From: Postechiella marina
GTDB lineage: Bacteria > Bacteroidota > Bacteroidia > Flavobacteriales > Flavobacteriaceae
Assembly (NCBI RefSeq): GCF_039538365.1
Contig: NZ_BAABCA010000007.1
Location: 1 to 64,000 of the forward strand
Length of the DNA stretch: 64,000 nt
Reading direction: 5' to 3'
Part shown: positions 17,975-28,013 of the stretch, piece after piece
Layout of the letters: the number at the start of each line of letters is the position of its first letter
How positions within the stretch are numbered: position 1 is the stretch's first letter
The notes under the pieces: model-generated
Database searches by the model: none
Told to the model about the DNA's origin: nothing
What the model saw: only the letters and a program-made list of their open reading frames with translations
Program-made: the position numbers and the translations under genes

Positions 17975-17995
17975 ACACATAAATTACATACACAT

Positions 17996-19456
17996 ATGAG
18001 TCAAGATATAAGACAACTCGAACCACAACAACTTTGGAATAAGTTTGCCGATTTAAACGCTGTACCACGCCCTTCTAAAAAAGAAGAACGCGTTATTGCC
18101 TTTATAAAAGATTTTGGTAAAAACTTAGGCTTAGAAACCATTGAAGACGAGGTTGGAAACGTGATTATAAAAAAGCCAGCAACCACTGGTATGGAAAATA
18201 GAACTACCATAGTTATGCAATCGCATTTAGATATGGTACATCAAAAAAATAACGATACCGTTTTCGACTTCGATACACAAGGTATCGATATGTATATAGA
18301 TGGCGATTGGGTACGAGCAAAAGGCACAACCCTTGGTGCAGATAACGGACTTGGAGTTGCAACAATAATGGCTATTCTAGAAAGCAAAGATATTGTACAC
18401 CCCGCAATAGAAGCGCTTTTTACCATAGACGAAGAAACAGGTATGACAGGTGCTATGGGTTTAAAAGGAGGTTTACTTTCTGGAGGCATCCTACTTAACC
18501 TAGATACCGAAGAAGACGACGAAATTGGTGTTGGCTGTGCTGGCGGAATCGATGTTACCGCTACAAGAACTTATAACGAAGAAGAAACACCTGAGTTTAA
18601 AATTGGTTACAAAGTAACTGTTAAAGGTTTACAAGGCGGGCATTCTGGTATGCAAATTCACGAAGGTTTAGGTAATGCAAATAAAATTATGAACCGCATA
18701 TTATTTGATGGTTTCGAAAACTTTGGATTACGCATTTCTGAAATTGATGGTGGTAGTTTACGCAACGCTATTCCTAGAGAAAGCAATGCTATTGTTGCCA
18801 TAGATGCTATACACGAAGAAGCTTTTGTACTAGAAATGCAATTACAAGCAGATACTATTAAAACCGAACTAAAAACCATGGAGCCCGATTTAGAAATTAG
18901 TGTTTCTAAAACCGAAACTCCAGAAAAAATAATGGATCTTGGTATACAAGAAGGTTTAACAAGAGCTATTTACGCTGCCTGTAATGGCGTATATAGAATG
19001 AGTGCCGATATTCCAGAATTGGTAGAAACATCAAACAACATAGCCCGTGTTATTGTAAAAGAAGGTCAAGTTAAAATTGGATGCTTAACACGCTCGTCGG
19101 TCGAGAGTGCTAAATGGGATTTGGTTAACACACTACGAGCAACCTTTGAGTTAACTGGTTGTGAGGTAGAAGCCTCTGGCGATTACCCAGGTTGGACACC
19201 TAATATGGATTCTGCAATTTTAAAAGTACTTTCTAAAATATATATAGACATGAATGGCCAAGAAGCTCATGTTGCTGCTTGTCATGCTGGTTTAGAATGT
19301 GGTATTTTAGGAACTAATTACCCAGATATGGATATGATTAGCTTTGGGCCAAATATTAAAGGTGCACACTCGCCAGACGAACGTGCTCAAATATCATCGG
19401 TTCAAAAATACTGGAAGTTTGTTTTAGAAATTCTAAAAAACATTCCAAAAGCATAA
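17996..19456 (+). CDS. pepD: Aminoacyl-histidine dipeptidase (M20C, PepD)
   Basis: A di-zinc cytosolic dipeptidase that cleaves carnosine and other short peptides. The product is 486 residues from ATG 17996. The frame is open 11 codons further up, but the -7 box sits there. M20 metal-site blocks are visible: MQSHLDMVHQ, GTTLGADNGLG, TIDEETGMTGAMGL, LNLDTEEDDEIGVGCAGG, GLQGGHSGMQIH and the C-terminal AAC-HAGLECGIL. It is a single gene, convergent with yidD across a 235-base gap. Confidence 0.95.
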   Translation: MSQDIRQLEPQQLWNKFADLNAVPRPSKKEERVIAFIKDFGKNLGLETIEDEVGNVIIKKPATTGMENRTTIVMQSHLDMVHQKNNDTVFDFDTQGIDMYIDGDWVRAKGTTLGADNGLGVATIMAILESKDIVHPAIEALFTIDEETGMTGAMGLKGGLLSGGILLNLDTEEDDEIGVGCAGGIDVTATRTYNEEETPEFKIGYKVTVKGLQGGHSGMQIHEGLGNANKIMNRILFDGFENFGLRISEIDGGSLRNAIPRESNAIVAIDAIHEEAFVLEMQLQADTIKTELKTMEPDLEISVSKTETPEKIMDLGIQEGLTRAIYAACNGVYRMSADIPELVETSNNIARVIVKEGQVKIGCLTRSSVESAKWDLVNTLRATFELTGCEVEASGDYPGWTPNMDSAILKVLSKIYIDMNGQEAHVAACHAGLECGILGTNYPDMDMISFGPNIKGAHSPDERAQISSVQKYWKFVLEILKNIPKA

Positions 19457-19475
19457 GATCATAAAAGCTTATTTT

Positions 19476-19529
19476 AGCGTAATTTTTAAACGTTTTAGTA
19501 CAAGTTACTCTCACATTAAAAATTACGCT
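19476..19529 (+). terminator. Possible pepD terminator stem
   Basis: AGCGTAATTTTTAA (19476-19489) and TTAAAAATTACGCT (19516-19529) are exact reverse complements, 26 bases apart, 20 bases after the pepD stop. The loop is long and the T tail weak, so termination is uncertain. Confidence 0.4.
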
Positions 19530-19691
19530 TAAACTAAGTTTTATTTTCTATTTATTAGTTTCCAACCATAAAATTTTCTAAAATTAAGTATTTACCCTAT
19601 AATTAGAATTTAAAATTCTCTACTATTCCAGAAAGCAAATTCCGATATGAGGAAACTAGAGGAGATAATATAAGTTGAGAATTGATACAAC

Positions 19692-19913
19692 TTAAGGCAC
19701 AGGGTCGTAACCAGAACCACCCCATGGATGACAACTAAATATACGTTTTATAGCTAACCAACTTCCTTTTATCAATCCGTGTTTTTGCAATGCTTTTTTT
19801 GAATAACTCGAACATGTTGGATTATATCGACATGTAGCAGGTGTTAATGGAGATATAAAGATTTGATAAATTTTTATCAAAAACAAAAAAGGTGCAATAA
19901 GTAGTTTTTTCAA
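19692..19913 (-). CDS. yidD: Membrane protein insertion efficiency factor YidD
   Basis: A 73-residue protein with an amphipathic N-terminus (KLLIAPFLFLIKIYQIFISP) and the conserved cysteine block CRYNPTCSSY, then HGLIKGSWLAIKRI and CHPWGGSGYDPVP. YidD assists the YidC/Sec pathway at the inner membrane. In many bacteria it lies in rnpA-yidD-yidC; here it is separate. A TACCTTTG box on the minus strand (19933-19940) is a likely -7 element. Confidence 0.96.
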   Translation of the reverse strand: MKKLLIAPFLFLIKIYQIFISPLTPATCRYNPTCSSYSKKALQKHGLIKGSWLAIKRIFSCHPWGGSGYDPVP

Positions 19914-20029
19914 AATAAAGCAATCTAGCTACCAAAGGTAAATAAAATATAAAGGTTTATTAATACCTTCTTACCATAAAAAGATAGAGTACAGGTTTTT
20001 AAAGCTGTTTGTAGCTTTACTTAACACAT

Positions 20030-21154
20030 TTATAAACGATCTTTATGTGCTTTGTAAAAATCTTGAACCAACTTGGTTTGAGTATCATTTAATTTTTCTG
20101 TTTTTAAAAACCAATATACACGTCTTGCAGCTATAAAGTTTCCGTTTAAAAGTGGCATAACCTGTTTAATAACCGTTGCAGATCCTGTATTCTTAGTCTG
20201 CATAAGTTCTAACAAAATGGAAACTTCGTGAAAAGATTTTAAATTAGAAAACTCTTTACTAACACCATCTAAAAAGCTTTTTGGAATACTTTGACTTGAA
20301 GTATTTAAAGATCTTATTACTGCTAATTTTTGTTCTTTATTACCATTAACTATTAATTGATGTAAGGTGCTTAAATAAACATCTAATGGTGCAGATTCTA
20401 AATATAGCAGGCCCGTTTTTAATAGTTTTTCATTGTCTAACAACCTATTATAAACTGCTGTAGTGTATTTAGGCGCATATAGTTTTCTAGATTTTAAACT
20501 TTTAACCGCTATATTAAAATAGGTATCATCTTCTTGATTAAAAAGAAAATTAAAAAGATGCTCTTTGGACACTAGCCCTGTTATGGTTTTTATATTGGCT
20601 ATAACATTACCGTTAGCCCAATGCCATAATGTAAAACAAGTGAGAGCTGCACCAGGAACGGTATCTTTTTCGTCCAATTCTAATGCTGTAGCACCAGAAA
20701 CTGCATCAATATCTTCGCTTAATTCATCTGGAACAGTTAATATGTCTTCAATAAAAACTTTTTTAAAAGGCGATGCAGTATTAGATAAAATAGTATGCAG
20801 TTTATAATAATCTTCTGGGGCAAAAACATCGGCTTCATACTTTTCTAGCGTAGCACCTTCATCTAACTCATATTTAGTGTACTGCCCTATATTATCCCAA
20901 AATAGCCTAACAGGAATAACTTTACAAACCTCTTCTAAACATATAACAGACCTAACATCCATATAATATTCAACAGGTAAACCTGCTTGGTTTTGCACTT
21001 CGGTTAAAACCGTTTCTACCAATGATTTTTCTCCAGGATGAGAAATAACCAATGTGTGCTCTATAGTTTTTAATTGTGTTCGATTATCTTCTTTGTTTAC
21101 TAAAAACCAAAAAGGAAAAAGAAAGCAAACTATTATTTTAAAGTTATATATCAT
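20030..21154 (-). CDS. Exported protein with SGAT motif and helical repeats
   Basis: I do not recognise the family. A 374-residue product with a hydrophobic N-terminus (about 5-19), then a domain with two cysteines (C72, C77), and DAVSGAT (150-156). SGAT preceded by acidic residues is the covalent FMN site of RnfG/NqrC-type domains. The usual T/S two residues on is Leu here, so FMN attachment is only suggested. Residues about 210-370 look like HEAT-type helices. It starts 6 bases after the FAD-oxidoreductase stop, so it is the last gene of the sulfatase operon and could carry electrons from that enzyme. Confidence 0.75.
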   Translation of the reverse strand: MIYNFKIIVCFLFPFWFLVNKEDNRTQLKTIEHTLVISHPGEKSLVETVLTEVQNQAGLPVEYYMDVRSVICLEEVCKVIPVRLFWDNIGQYTKYELDEGATLEKYEADVFAPEDYYKLHTILSNTASPFKKVFIEDILTVPDELSEDIDAVSGATALELDEKDTVPGAALTCFTLWHWANGNVIANIKTITGLVSKEHLFNFLFNQEDDTYFNIAVKSLKSRKLYAPKYTTAVYNRLLDNEKLLKTGLLYLESAPLDVYLSTLHQLIVNGNKEQKLAVIRSLNTSSQSIPKSFLDGVSKEFSNLKSFHEVSILLELMQTKNTGSATVIKQVMPLLNGNFIAARRVYWFLKTEKLNDTQTKLVQDFYKAHKDRL

Positions 21155-21160
21155 ATTAAA

Positions 21161-23083
21161 TTATGCGTAACAACGTACTTCAAATAACTTTACATTTTTC
21201 ATGCCATAAGTTTCTGTCATATTTATTCGAATTGCTGTTGTTTTTATTGTATTAAAATTAAATTTAATAAGACGCGTTCTATTATCTGTTATAATTCCTA
21301 ATTTTTTCCATTGCCCATTTACACGACCTTCAATATTTAAAGCTTTAAGCATTTCCTTTGGCACTTGATTCCCGTAAAGTTTATCATTCTTACTATCTTT
21401 TCGCATCATAATGTTTCTTTTAACATTAGTATCACACTTTAGCTCTACCTTAGACACATTTACAGGGATATTCCATTCTAATTGAATTTTAGCATTTAAA
21501 CCATCAGATTGCCAGTGGTTTATTTCGCCATCAATATCTCTAGAAATTCCGTTTATTAAATTTTTAGCATCTCCAGAAGACGTTGTAGAACCAAATATTT
21601 CGTTGGCCTTTTTTGCTAAATCTAAAGGATCTTTAGCAGGTCGTTTAGGTATAAAAGCATCATCTCTCATAAGCTGTTCTTGAAGCTCGTTTATATAGTT
21701 TTGCCCAACCTCTCTTGGTAAAATGTTTCTTTTATTGCAAATAGTTGCAGCTGTACCTACTGCTTGACCTTGCAAAGCACATGTTGCCATTATACGACTT
21801 GACGACAATGCTATATGTGTTTGACTTACGTTACGACCAGCAAACATTAAATTAGATACATTTTTTGAATATAAACTTCTAAATGGAAACTGATAAACAC
21901 TTTTAAAATGATAATGAAAATAGCTAGGAGGTTCTGATATGTTTTCTATTCCGCCAGGGTTATGCTCGTCTAAAGACCAACCTCCAAAAGCTACTGCATC
22001 GATAAAATCTCTATGCTCGGTCATATCTTTTTCAGACATAATATAATCTCCAATAAAACGTCTTGACTCTCTTCTACATGGTAAAGACCCTACCCAATCT
22101 AAAGCTAAATTATCGGCTTCAGGAAAATTACCAGAATTTTTAATATAATCCCACACTCCATGAAGATACGCCATAAGCTTATGTCTGTTTTCTTCAAAAT
22201 CTGCAATAATATCATCATCACTTCCTACTTCAATCCACCAAATACCATCTTTAAACCATTTAAAATGTCTTCTTGGATGAGCACCTTCGTGGGTATATTT
22301 TATAGCGTAAGATGGTGGCGAGTACTTTATTGGTCTTCCCATATCTTTAGAAGACATTAATAACGATGCACCCATTTGCCAACCATCTGCAACATCTGGT
22401 GCGTAAGTCTCATTAAATTCTGCTTTACCTTCTCTACCTGTTCTATATTCGGCTCCCGAAGTTGCAGCTAACAAACCATCTCCAGAACAATCTATAAAAA
22501 TAGAAGCATTGATAGTATACATTTTTTCGGTAGTGGCTTGCCAACAAAGTGCAGACTTTATTTTGTCTCCATCCATAACAGCCTCTACAGCTTGAGTATT
22601 TAACATTAACGTTAAATTAGGCTCGCGTACTACAAAATCGTACATCACATGATCAAAAATAGGAAATGACTCTTGCTCGTTTTCGAAACGATTATGTAAT
22701 AAAATTTCTTCTATAATTCCAGTTTCGCGTTCTGCCTTACCTTTTAAGTTATTAACACCGTTTAAATGCACACGCATTTCGCTTGATGCATTACCGCCTA
22801 AAACCGGTCTATCTTGAATAAGGACTGTTTTTGATCCGTTTCTTGCCGAAGCAACAGCTGCACAAATACCAGCTGCACCACCACCAATAACAGCTACATC
22901 ATAATTAGCTATAGGCTTTCTGTTTGGTATGCCACTCTTGCCAGTACCTAAATGATACCATTTATCTTTTGGCTTATCGTAAACTATATCGTTTGTGCTA
23001 GCACAAGAAGTAAAAATCATTGGTATAGTGCCTGCTGCTATAGCTGCGCTTGTTCCTTTCCTAAAAAAATCTCGCCTTTTCAT
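21161..23083 (-). CDS. Tat-exported FAD-dependent oxidoreductase lipoprotein
   Basis: 640 residues. The N-terminus has the twin arginine RRDFFRKG (3-10) followed by a hydrophobic stretch and lipobox TSC27, so it should cross the membrane folded by Tat and be lipidated. An FAD-binding Rossmann motif GGGAAG (67-72) is followed by RPVLGGNASSEMRVH, the FAD_oxidored (PF12831) pattern. The C-terminal 100 residues resemble a beta-sandwich, F5/8-like. It lies between a sulfatase (21-base gap upstream) and the SGAT protein (6-base gap), so a role in oxidising a desulfated sugar is plausible. The substrate is unknown. Confidence 0.88.
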   Translation of the reverse strand: MKRRDFFRKGTSAAIAAGTIPMIFTSCASTNDIVYDKPKDKWYHLGTGKSGIPNRKPIANYDVAVIGGGAAGICAAVASARNGSKTVLIQDRPVLGGNASSEMRVHLNGVNNLKGKAERETGIIEEILLHNRFENEQESFPIFDHVMYDFVVREPNLTLMLNTQAVEAVMDGDKIKSALCWQATTEKMYTINASIFIDCSGDGLLAATSGAEYRTGREGKAEFNETYAPDVADGWQMGASLLMSSKDMGRPIKYSPPSYAIKYTHEGAHPRRHFKWFKDGIWWIEVGSDDDIIADFEENRHKLMAYLHGVWDYIKNSGNFPEADNLALDWVGSLPCRRESRRFIGDYIMSEKDMTEHRDFIDAVAFGGWSLDEHNPGGIENISEPPSYFHYHFKSVYQFPFRSLYSKNVSNLMFAGRNVSQTHIALSSSRIMATCALQGQAVGTAATICNKRNILPREVGQNYINELQEQLMRDDAFIPKRPAKDPLDLAKKANEIFGSTTSSGDAKNLINGISRDIDGEINHWQSDGLNAKIQLEWNIPVNVSKVELKCDTNVKRNIMMRKDSKNDKLYGNQVPKEMLKALNIEGRVNGQWKKLGIITDNRTRLIKFNFNTIKTTAIRINMTETYGMKNVKLFEVRCYA

Positions 23084-23104
23084 AATTCTTCGTTTTATAT
23101 TGTT

Positions 23105-24745
23105 CTAATAATTAGTTTTAGTTGGTATATTTCCTGACCATCCTTTATTGAATTGTTGAATAAGCTGTTTAACCAATTCCGGATTATTATCAGCTATATT
23201 TATAGTTTCTTTGGGGTCTATTTTATGGTCGTAAAGTTCAATGTACAAAGGAGTTTTACTTAAATGCTCACGATCTTTCCAAACAATAAGGCGATATTGT
23301 TGTGTTCGCATAGCGTACCCCATTAATGTGTTTTCGAACAAATCTCTGTCCCAATTTTCTTTTTGTTGCTTTTTTACTCTAGTTTCTACCTCCTCTATTA
23401 ATGGTCCAAAATAAGTTTCTCTCATTGCAGGTCTTAAAGGATAAGCTCCCCATTCTCTTAATGCTGGTGAAGGAAATTGACTAAAAGCTGCTGATTTCCA
23501 TTTAACATTTGGATCTTTTAATACAGGCACAAAGCTTGAACCTTCGACATGGCTTGGAATATCTATACCTGCCAAATTAGCTAAGGTAGGATACATATCT
23601 ACAAGCTCTACTAAAGCATCAGTAGATTTACCACGATTCCCCTTAGGCATGTCTGGAGTCCAAATTATAAGTGGCACTCGTGTAGCTATTTCGTAATTAG
23701 TAGCTTTTCCCCAAATCCCCATATCGCCTAAATGCCAACCATGATCGCTCCAAACAATTATTATCGTGTTTTCTCTAACTCCTGCCTCTTCCAGAGCTGT
23801 TATCATTTTACCAATTTGGGCATCAACATAACTTACACATGCTAAATAAGCATGCTTTAATGTTAACGCAAGATCTTTATCTATGCTCCCTTTCTTTGGT
23901 ATTCCACTTCTAACACGAAGCTCAAAAGAAGGATGCAATCCCATTTCTGCACCTCCTTTTGGCATACTGTCTTGCGCAGTTACTTTTAATTCTTCTCTAT
24001 TGTATAAATCCCAATATTTTTTTGGAGATACCCAATTAAGATGAGGTTTATTAAAGCCTAAACCCAAAAAGAATGGTTTATTTTTTTTGGCAATCATTTC
24101 TTTCATTGTAGCTATAGCTAGTTCTGTATTGTAACCATCCGAAAAAGTATTGTCTGGCACATCAACACCTTCATAAGCTTGCCCCATAGCTAATCCGTAT
24201 TTAGCAACTTTACCATATTTAGCAATCATTTCTTTTTTAGTGTGAGCCCGTTCTTTTATATTTTTTTCTAATGCAAAACCTACTGGTTTTTTTATGCCTT
24301 TAAACGTCATACTATCTACAGCTGGTAATCTACTCCACGATTTTTCGTCATCTAAATCGCCATGATGGAATATTTTACCTGTATATACGGTTTCATAACC
24401 ATTATTTTTAAAATGCTGAGGTAGTGTTACTACATTAGGGTTTGCTTCTCTAAATTTTATATAATTATGAAAAACCCCACTGGTTTCAGGTCTAATTCCT
24501 GTTAATAAACTAGCTCTTGATGGTCCACAAATGGCTTGTTGGCAATAAGCTTTATTAAAAAGCAATCCATCATTTGCTAATTGATCTAGGTTTGGACTAA
24601 CAGCTACTTCTGAACCATAACAACCTAATTCTGGCCTTAAATCGTCTATACCTATAAAAAGGATATTGGGCTTTTTTAATTTTTGTTGTGCTTTGGTGCA
24701 GCTTAAACACAATAACAGTGTGCATATATATAAAGCGAATTTCAT
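23105..24745 (-). CDS. Sulfatase, iduronate-2-sulfatase-like (S1)
   Basis: A 546-residue secreted arylsulfatase-fold enzyme. The lipobox LSC16 gives a lipoprotein. The formylglycine signature is CGPSR (73-77) in the order C-x-P-S-R, so C73 must be oxidised by a maturase for activity. Metal ligands DD (34-35) and the WSDHGWHLGD block complete the site, and FIGIDDLRPELGCYG is typical of the iduronate-2-sulfatase branch (S1_7 in SulfAtlas, from memory). It is first of three minus-strand genes and divergent from a TPR-LuxR regulator. No maturase gene is present in the window. Confidence 0.93.
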   Translation of the reverse strand: MKFALYICTLLLCLSCTKAQQKLKKPNILFIGIDDLRPELGCYGSEVAVSPNLDQLANDGLLFNKAYCQQAICGPSRASLLTGIRPETSGVFHNYIKFREANPNVVTLPQHFKNNGYETVYTGKIFHHGDLDDEKSWSRLPAVDSMTFKGIKKPVGFALEKNIKERAHTKKEMIAKYGKVAKYGLAMGQAYEGVDVPDNTFSDGYNTELAIATMKEMIAKKNKPFFLGLGFNKPHLNWVSPKKYWDLYNREELKVTAQDSMPKGGAEMGLHPSFELRVRSGIPKKGSIDKDLALTLKHAYLACVSYVDAQIGKMITALEEAGVRENTIIIVWSDHGWHLGDMGIWGKATNYEIATRVPLIIWTPDMPKGNRGKSTDALVELVDMYPTLANLAGIDIPSHVEGSSFVPVLKDPNVKWKSAAFSQFPSPALREWGAYPLRPAMRETYFGPLIEEVETRVKKQQKENWDRDLFENTLMGYAMRTQQYRLIVWKDREHLSKTPLYIELYDHKIDPKETINIADNNPELVKQLIQQFNKGWSGNIPTKTNY

Positions 24746-24900
24746 AATAAATAATGTAGTTACCTAAATAAGTTTTAGTTGGTTTGTTCCAGCAATTTAA
24801 GAAGGCTTTATGTAAAAATTGTATAAATTCGTATTACAAAAACTTAACATTGTGCTTTTTAAGACTTTTTAAAAACTTAACTTACAAAAAACAAATACTC

Positions 24901-26535
24901 ATGAAAAAAGAGCTTAAAACATTACATATAAGCCATTTAAAAAAAATAAAAGTCTATTTTTTTCTTATAAGCACACTTATCATTTGTTCTTTTCTTCAAT
25001 TACAAGCACAGCAATTTAAATCTTACTACAATTCTAACAATTCTTTAAAAAAAAAATATTCTGACTCAATTTTTAAAAGTTATAAAAAAGCCTTTACACA
25101 AGCTTCTTTAAAAAAAGACACAATTAAAATAGTAAATAACCTTATAAACCTAAGCATTTATAAACGAAATAATTTAGACTATGATGATGCCTTTAATGAT
25201 GCTGGCGATGCTCTTTTTTTAGCTGAAGAATATGGGAATTATTTACTACAAGCAAAAGCTTTTGAAGAGCTAGGTGCCTTAACCTATTTATACAAACAAG
25301 ATGATGAAGCAGGTTACAACTTTAAAAAAGCGCATTATTACTTCAAAAAACTTTACAAAAACAAAAAAATAGAAGCTAAGCAACTCTATAAATCTTATTA
25401 TAACTTAGCACTATATAGCCAAAGAAAACAGAATATTAAACATTTAAAACTCTATATTGATTCTTGTAACTTATTAAAACATAAACTAAAGAACAATGAG
25501 ATATATGATGTTTTTCTTGATGAGAAACGAGCTACTTTTGAAGGTTGGCAAGGCCAAACTTTACAATCTATTACCCTACTAAAAAAATCTGTTAGTACAC
25601 TTGAAAACTTAGATGTAACTAAACTAAACCATCGTATTTCTAAAAGTTTTTTATTAATTCTTTATGGAAGAATTGGTGTTATCTATATGGCTATGGGTGA
25701 ATTGGATCTTGCGAAATCTTACTTTAACAAATCGGTAACTTCTGAAGATATATGCGGTGAAGGTATATTTTATAAAGCTTTTATTTATGAAAAATTAGCC
25801 AACCTACTTGCTGCTCAAAAAAATTACAAAAAAGCCTTTGAGTACAGAGAAAAAGCTAACGTAATTTACAACACCTATTTAAACCCGAGAAACGATAAAA
25901 ACCAAGGGTTTTTAACTATTAGAAATCGTTATAAAGATCAATTAAATAAAAAGAACGCCTTACTTAATAAACAAAGTTTAGAATTAGCAGAACAAAGGCA
26001 AGAAACTTTAAGATTAAGAATTTTCTTTTTTATAATCCTATTTACCTTTGTTGTGTTATTTTTTCTTGTAAGGTCTAGAATTAAGACTTTAAAATATCAA
26101 AAAAAGGAAGAAGACTCTAAAGCGCTTTTAGATGTTAAAAACAGTGAATTAACTACAAGCACATTACAGTTAATTGAACGCGAAGAGGTTATTAAAATGC
26201 TAAGCGATCATGTTAAAAAAAATAATTTAGACAAAGGTACACGCACATTATTAAAATCTATAGAAAAACGATCTGTAAGTCTATGGGATGCTTTTAATAA
26301 TAGGTTTATTTCTCAAAACGAAGGGTTTTACGAACGTTTACAGGACAAAGCACCTAATTTAAGTGCTGCAGATTTAAAAATTTGCGCTTTAATTAAATTA
26401 AATTTTTCTGGAAAAGAAATGGCTTATTTATTAGGTATTTCTCTTGGAAGTGTACACGTAGCAAGACATCGACTTAGAAAAAAAATGAATCTAAGTCGAG
26501 ATGTAAATCTTACTAATTTTATAAATTCTATTTAG
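24901..26535 (+). CDS. TPR-transmembrane-LuxR regulator
   Basis: A 544-residue regulator of a layout common in Bacteroidota. It has a signal or anchor helix (about 18-36), tetratricopeptide-type repeats (about 50-330), a membrane helix (about 373-395), a coiled coil, and a C-terminal LuxR-type helix-turn-helix (LSAADLKICALIKLNFSGKEMAYLLGISLGSVHVARHRLRKKM). I start it at ATG 24901; the frame is open 39 codons higher but that stretch looks non-coding. It is divergent from the sulfatase operon and probably controls it, although no operator is visible. Its stop overlaps the end of cysS by 4 bases. Confidence 0.88.
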   Translation: MKKELKTLHISHLKKIKVYFFLISTLIICSFLQLQAQQFKSYYNSNNSLKKKYSDSIFKSYKKAFTQASLKKDTIKIVNNLINLSIYKRNNLDYDDAFNDAGDALFLAEEYGNYLLQAKAFEELGALTYLYKQDDEAGYNFKKAHYYFKKLYKNKKIEAKQLYKSYYNLALYSQRKQNIKHLKLYIDSCNLLKHKLKNNEIYDVFLDEKRATFEGWQGQTLQSITLLKKSVSTLENLDVTKLNHRISKSFLLILYGRIGVIYMAMGELDLAKSYFNKSVTSEDICGEGIFYKAFIYEKLANLLAAQKNYKKAFEYREKANVIYNTYLNPRNDKNQGFLTIRNRYKDQLNKKNALLNKQSLELAEQRQETLRLRIFFFIILFTFVVLFFLVRSRIKTLKYQKKEEDSKALLDVKNSELTTSTLQLIEREEVIKMLSDHVKKNNLDKGTRTLLKSIEKRSVSLWDAFNNRFISQNEGFYERLQDKAPNLSAADLKICALIKLNFSGKEMAYLLGISLGSVHVARHRLRKKMNLSRDVNLTNFINSI

Positions 26536-28013
26536 TTTGTAGAAAACGTAGTACCTTCTCTACTATCTTTTAACTGAATCCCAACTTCTGCTAGTTCGTC
26601 TCTAATTTGATCTGATAAAGCAAAATCTTTATTTGCTCTTGCTTGCTGTCTTAGTTTTATTAACAACTCGACTGCGCCAGATAACTTATCGCTTCCTGCT
26701 TCTGTTTTACTTTCGTTTTGAAGTCCTAAAACATCAAAAACAAAAGCATTTATACTATTTGCAAACAGGGCTAAATCTTTAGATGATAAAGTTTCTGTTC
26801 CTTCTTTTACTTGATTTATATATTTTACAGATTCAAATAAATGAGCTATAAGAATTGGCGAATTAAAATCGTCGTTCATAGCATCATAACACTTTTGTTG
26901 CCATGCATTAATATCTATTGAAGATATTTCTGAAGCTTTTAATTTCTTTAAATTATTAACCGCATCCATTAACCTATAAAATCCTTTTTCGCTGGCTAAC
27001 AACCCGTCATCTGTTAGATCTAAAACACTACGGTAAGACGATTGTGCTATAAAAAAACGAATAACACTTGGTGCATATGCTTTACTAAAAAAATCGTTAT
27101 TTCCAGAAAGCAACTCGTCTGGGTTAACAGTGTTTCCTGTAGATTTAGACATGCGTTGCCCGTTAAGCTCTAACATATTTGCATGCATCCAATAATTAAC
27201 TGGTGACTTGCCTTTAGCAGCTTCATTTTGAGCAATTTCGCATTCGTGATGCGGAAACTTTAAATCCATTCCGCCTCCATGTATATCAAATTGTTCGCCT
27301 AAATACTTTGTACTCATCGCTGTACACTCTAAGTGCCAACCAGGAAAACCATCGCTCCAAGGCGAAGGCCAACGCATTATGTGTTGTGGTTCTGCTTTTT
27401 TCCAAAGTGCAAAATCTTGTGGATTTTTTTTATCACTTTGACCATCTAATTCTCTAGTATTATGAATTAAATCTTCAAGTTTACGCTTACTTAATACACC
27501 GTAATCTTTGGTTTCATTATACTTATGCACATCAAAATAAACAGATCCGTTTACTTCGTATGCAAAACCATTTTTAATTATAGTTTCAATTAATTCAATT
27601 TGCTCTATAATATGCCCTGTTGCTGTAGGCTCTATACTTGGTGGCAAAAAGTTAAATATGCTTAATATATTATGAAAATCGACCGTATAACGCTGCACAA
27701 CTTCCATAGGCTCTATTTGCTCTAAACGTGCTTTTTTAGTAATTTTATCTTCACCTTCATCGGCATCGTTTTCCAAATGTCCTGCATCTGTAATATTACG
27801 AACATAACGCACTTTATATCCCAAATGTTTTAAATAACGAAAAATCATATCAAAAGACATGAAAGTTCTAACATTTCCAAGATGTACATTACTGTAAACC
27901 GTTGGTCCGCATACATACATACCTATATAACCTTCTGTAATGGGTTTGAAGGTTTCTTTAGTTCCTGTAAGTGAATTATAAATTTTTATTGGGTTGGTGT
28001 TATAAAGTTGCAT
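26532..28013 (-). CDS. cysS: Cysteinyl-tRNA synthetase
   Basis: Charges tRNA-Cys. The 493 residues carry the class I HLGN signature (44-47, form of HIGH), the zinc ligand C35 and the C-H-H ligands in GWHLECTAMS and GGGMDLKFPHHECE, and the RMSKSTGN signature of KMSKS. The C-terminal helical anticodon domain ends in RDSREGT. It ends convergently with the LuxR-type regulator. Confidence 0.98.
   Translation of the reverse strand: MQLYNTNPIKIYNSLTGTKETFKPITEGYIGMYVCGPTVYSNVHLGNVRTFMSFDMIFRYLKHLGYKVRYVRNITDAGHLENDADEGEDKITKKARLEQIEPMEVVQRYTVDFHNILSIFNFLPPSIEPTATGHIIEQIELIETIIKNGFAYEVNGSVYFDVHKYNETKDYGVLSKRKLEDLIHNTRELDGQSDKKNPQDFALWKKAEPQHIMRWPSPWSDGFPGWHLECTAMSTKYLGEQFDIHGGGMDLKFPHHECEIAQNEAAKGKSPVNYWMHANMLELNGQRMSKSTGNTVNPDELLSGNNDFFSKAYAPSVIRFFIAQSSYRSVLDLTDDGLLASEKGFYRLMDAVNNLKKLKASEISSIDINAWQQKCYDAMNDDFNSPILIAHLFESVKYINQVKEGTETLSSKDLALFANSINAFVFDVLGLQNESKTEAGSDKLSGAVELLIKLRQQARANKDFALSDQIRDELAEVGIQLKDSREGTTFSTN

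Noticed and set aside
17963..17995. Upstream start of pepD
   Set aside because: It overlaps the TATCTTTG promoter box. ATG 17996 gives the usual N-terminus of the family.
24784..24900. Upstream start of the TPR-LuxR regulator
   Set aside because: The 39 extra residues look non-coding and would place a signal helix deep inside the protein.
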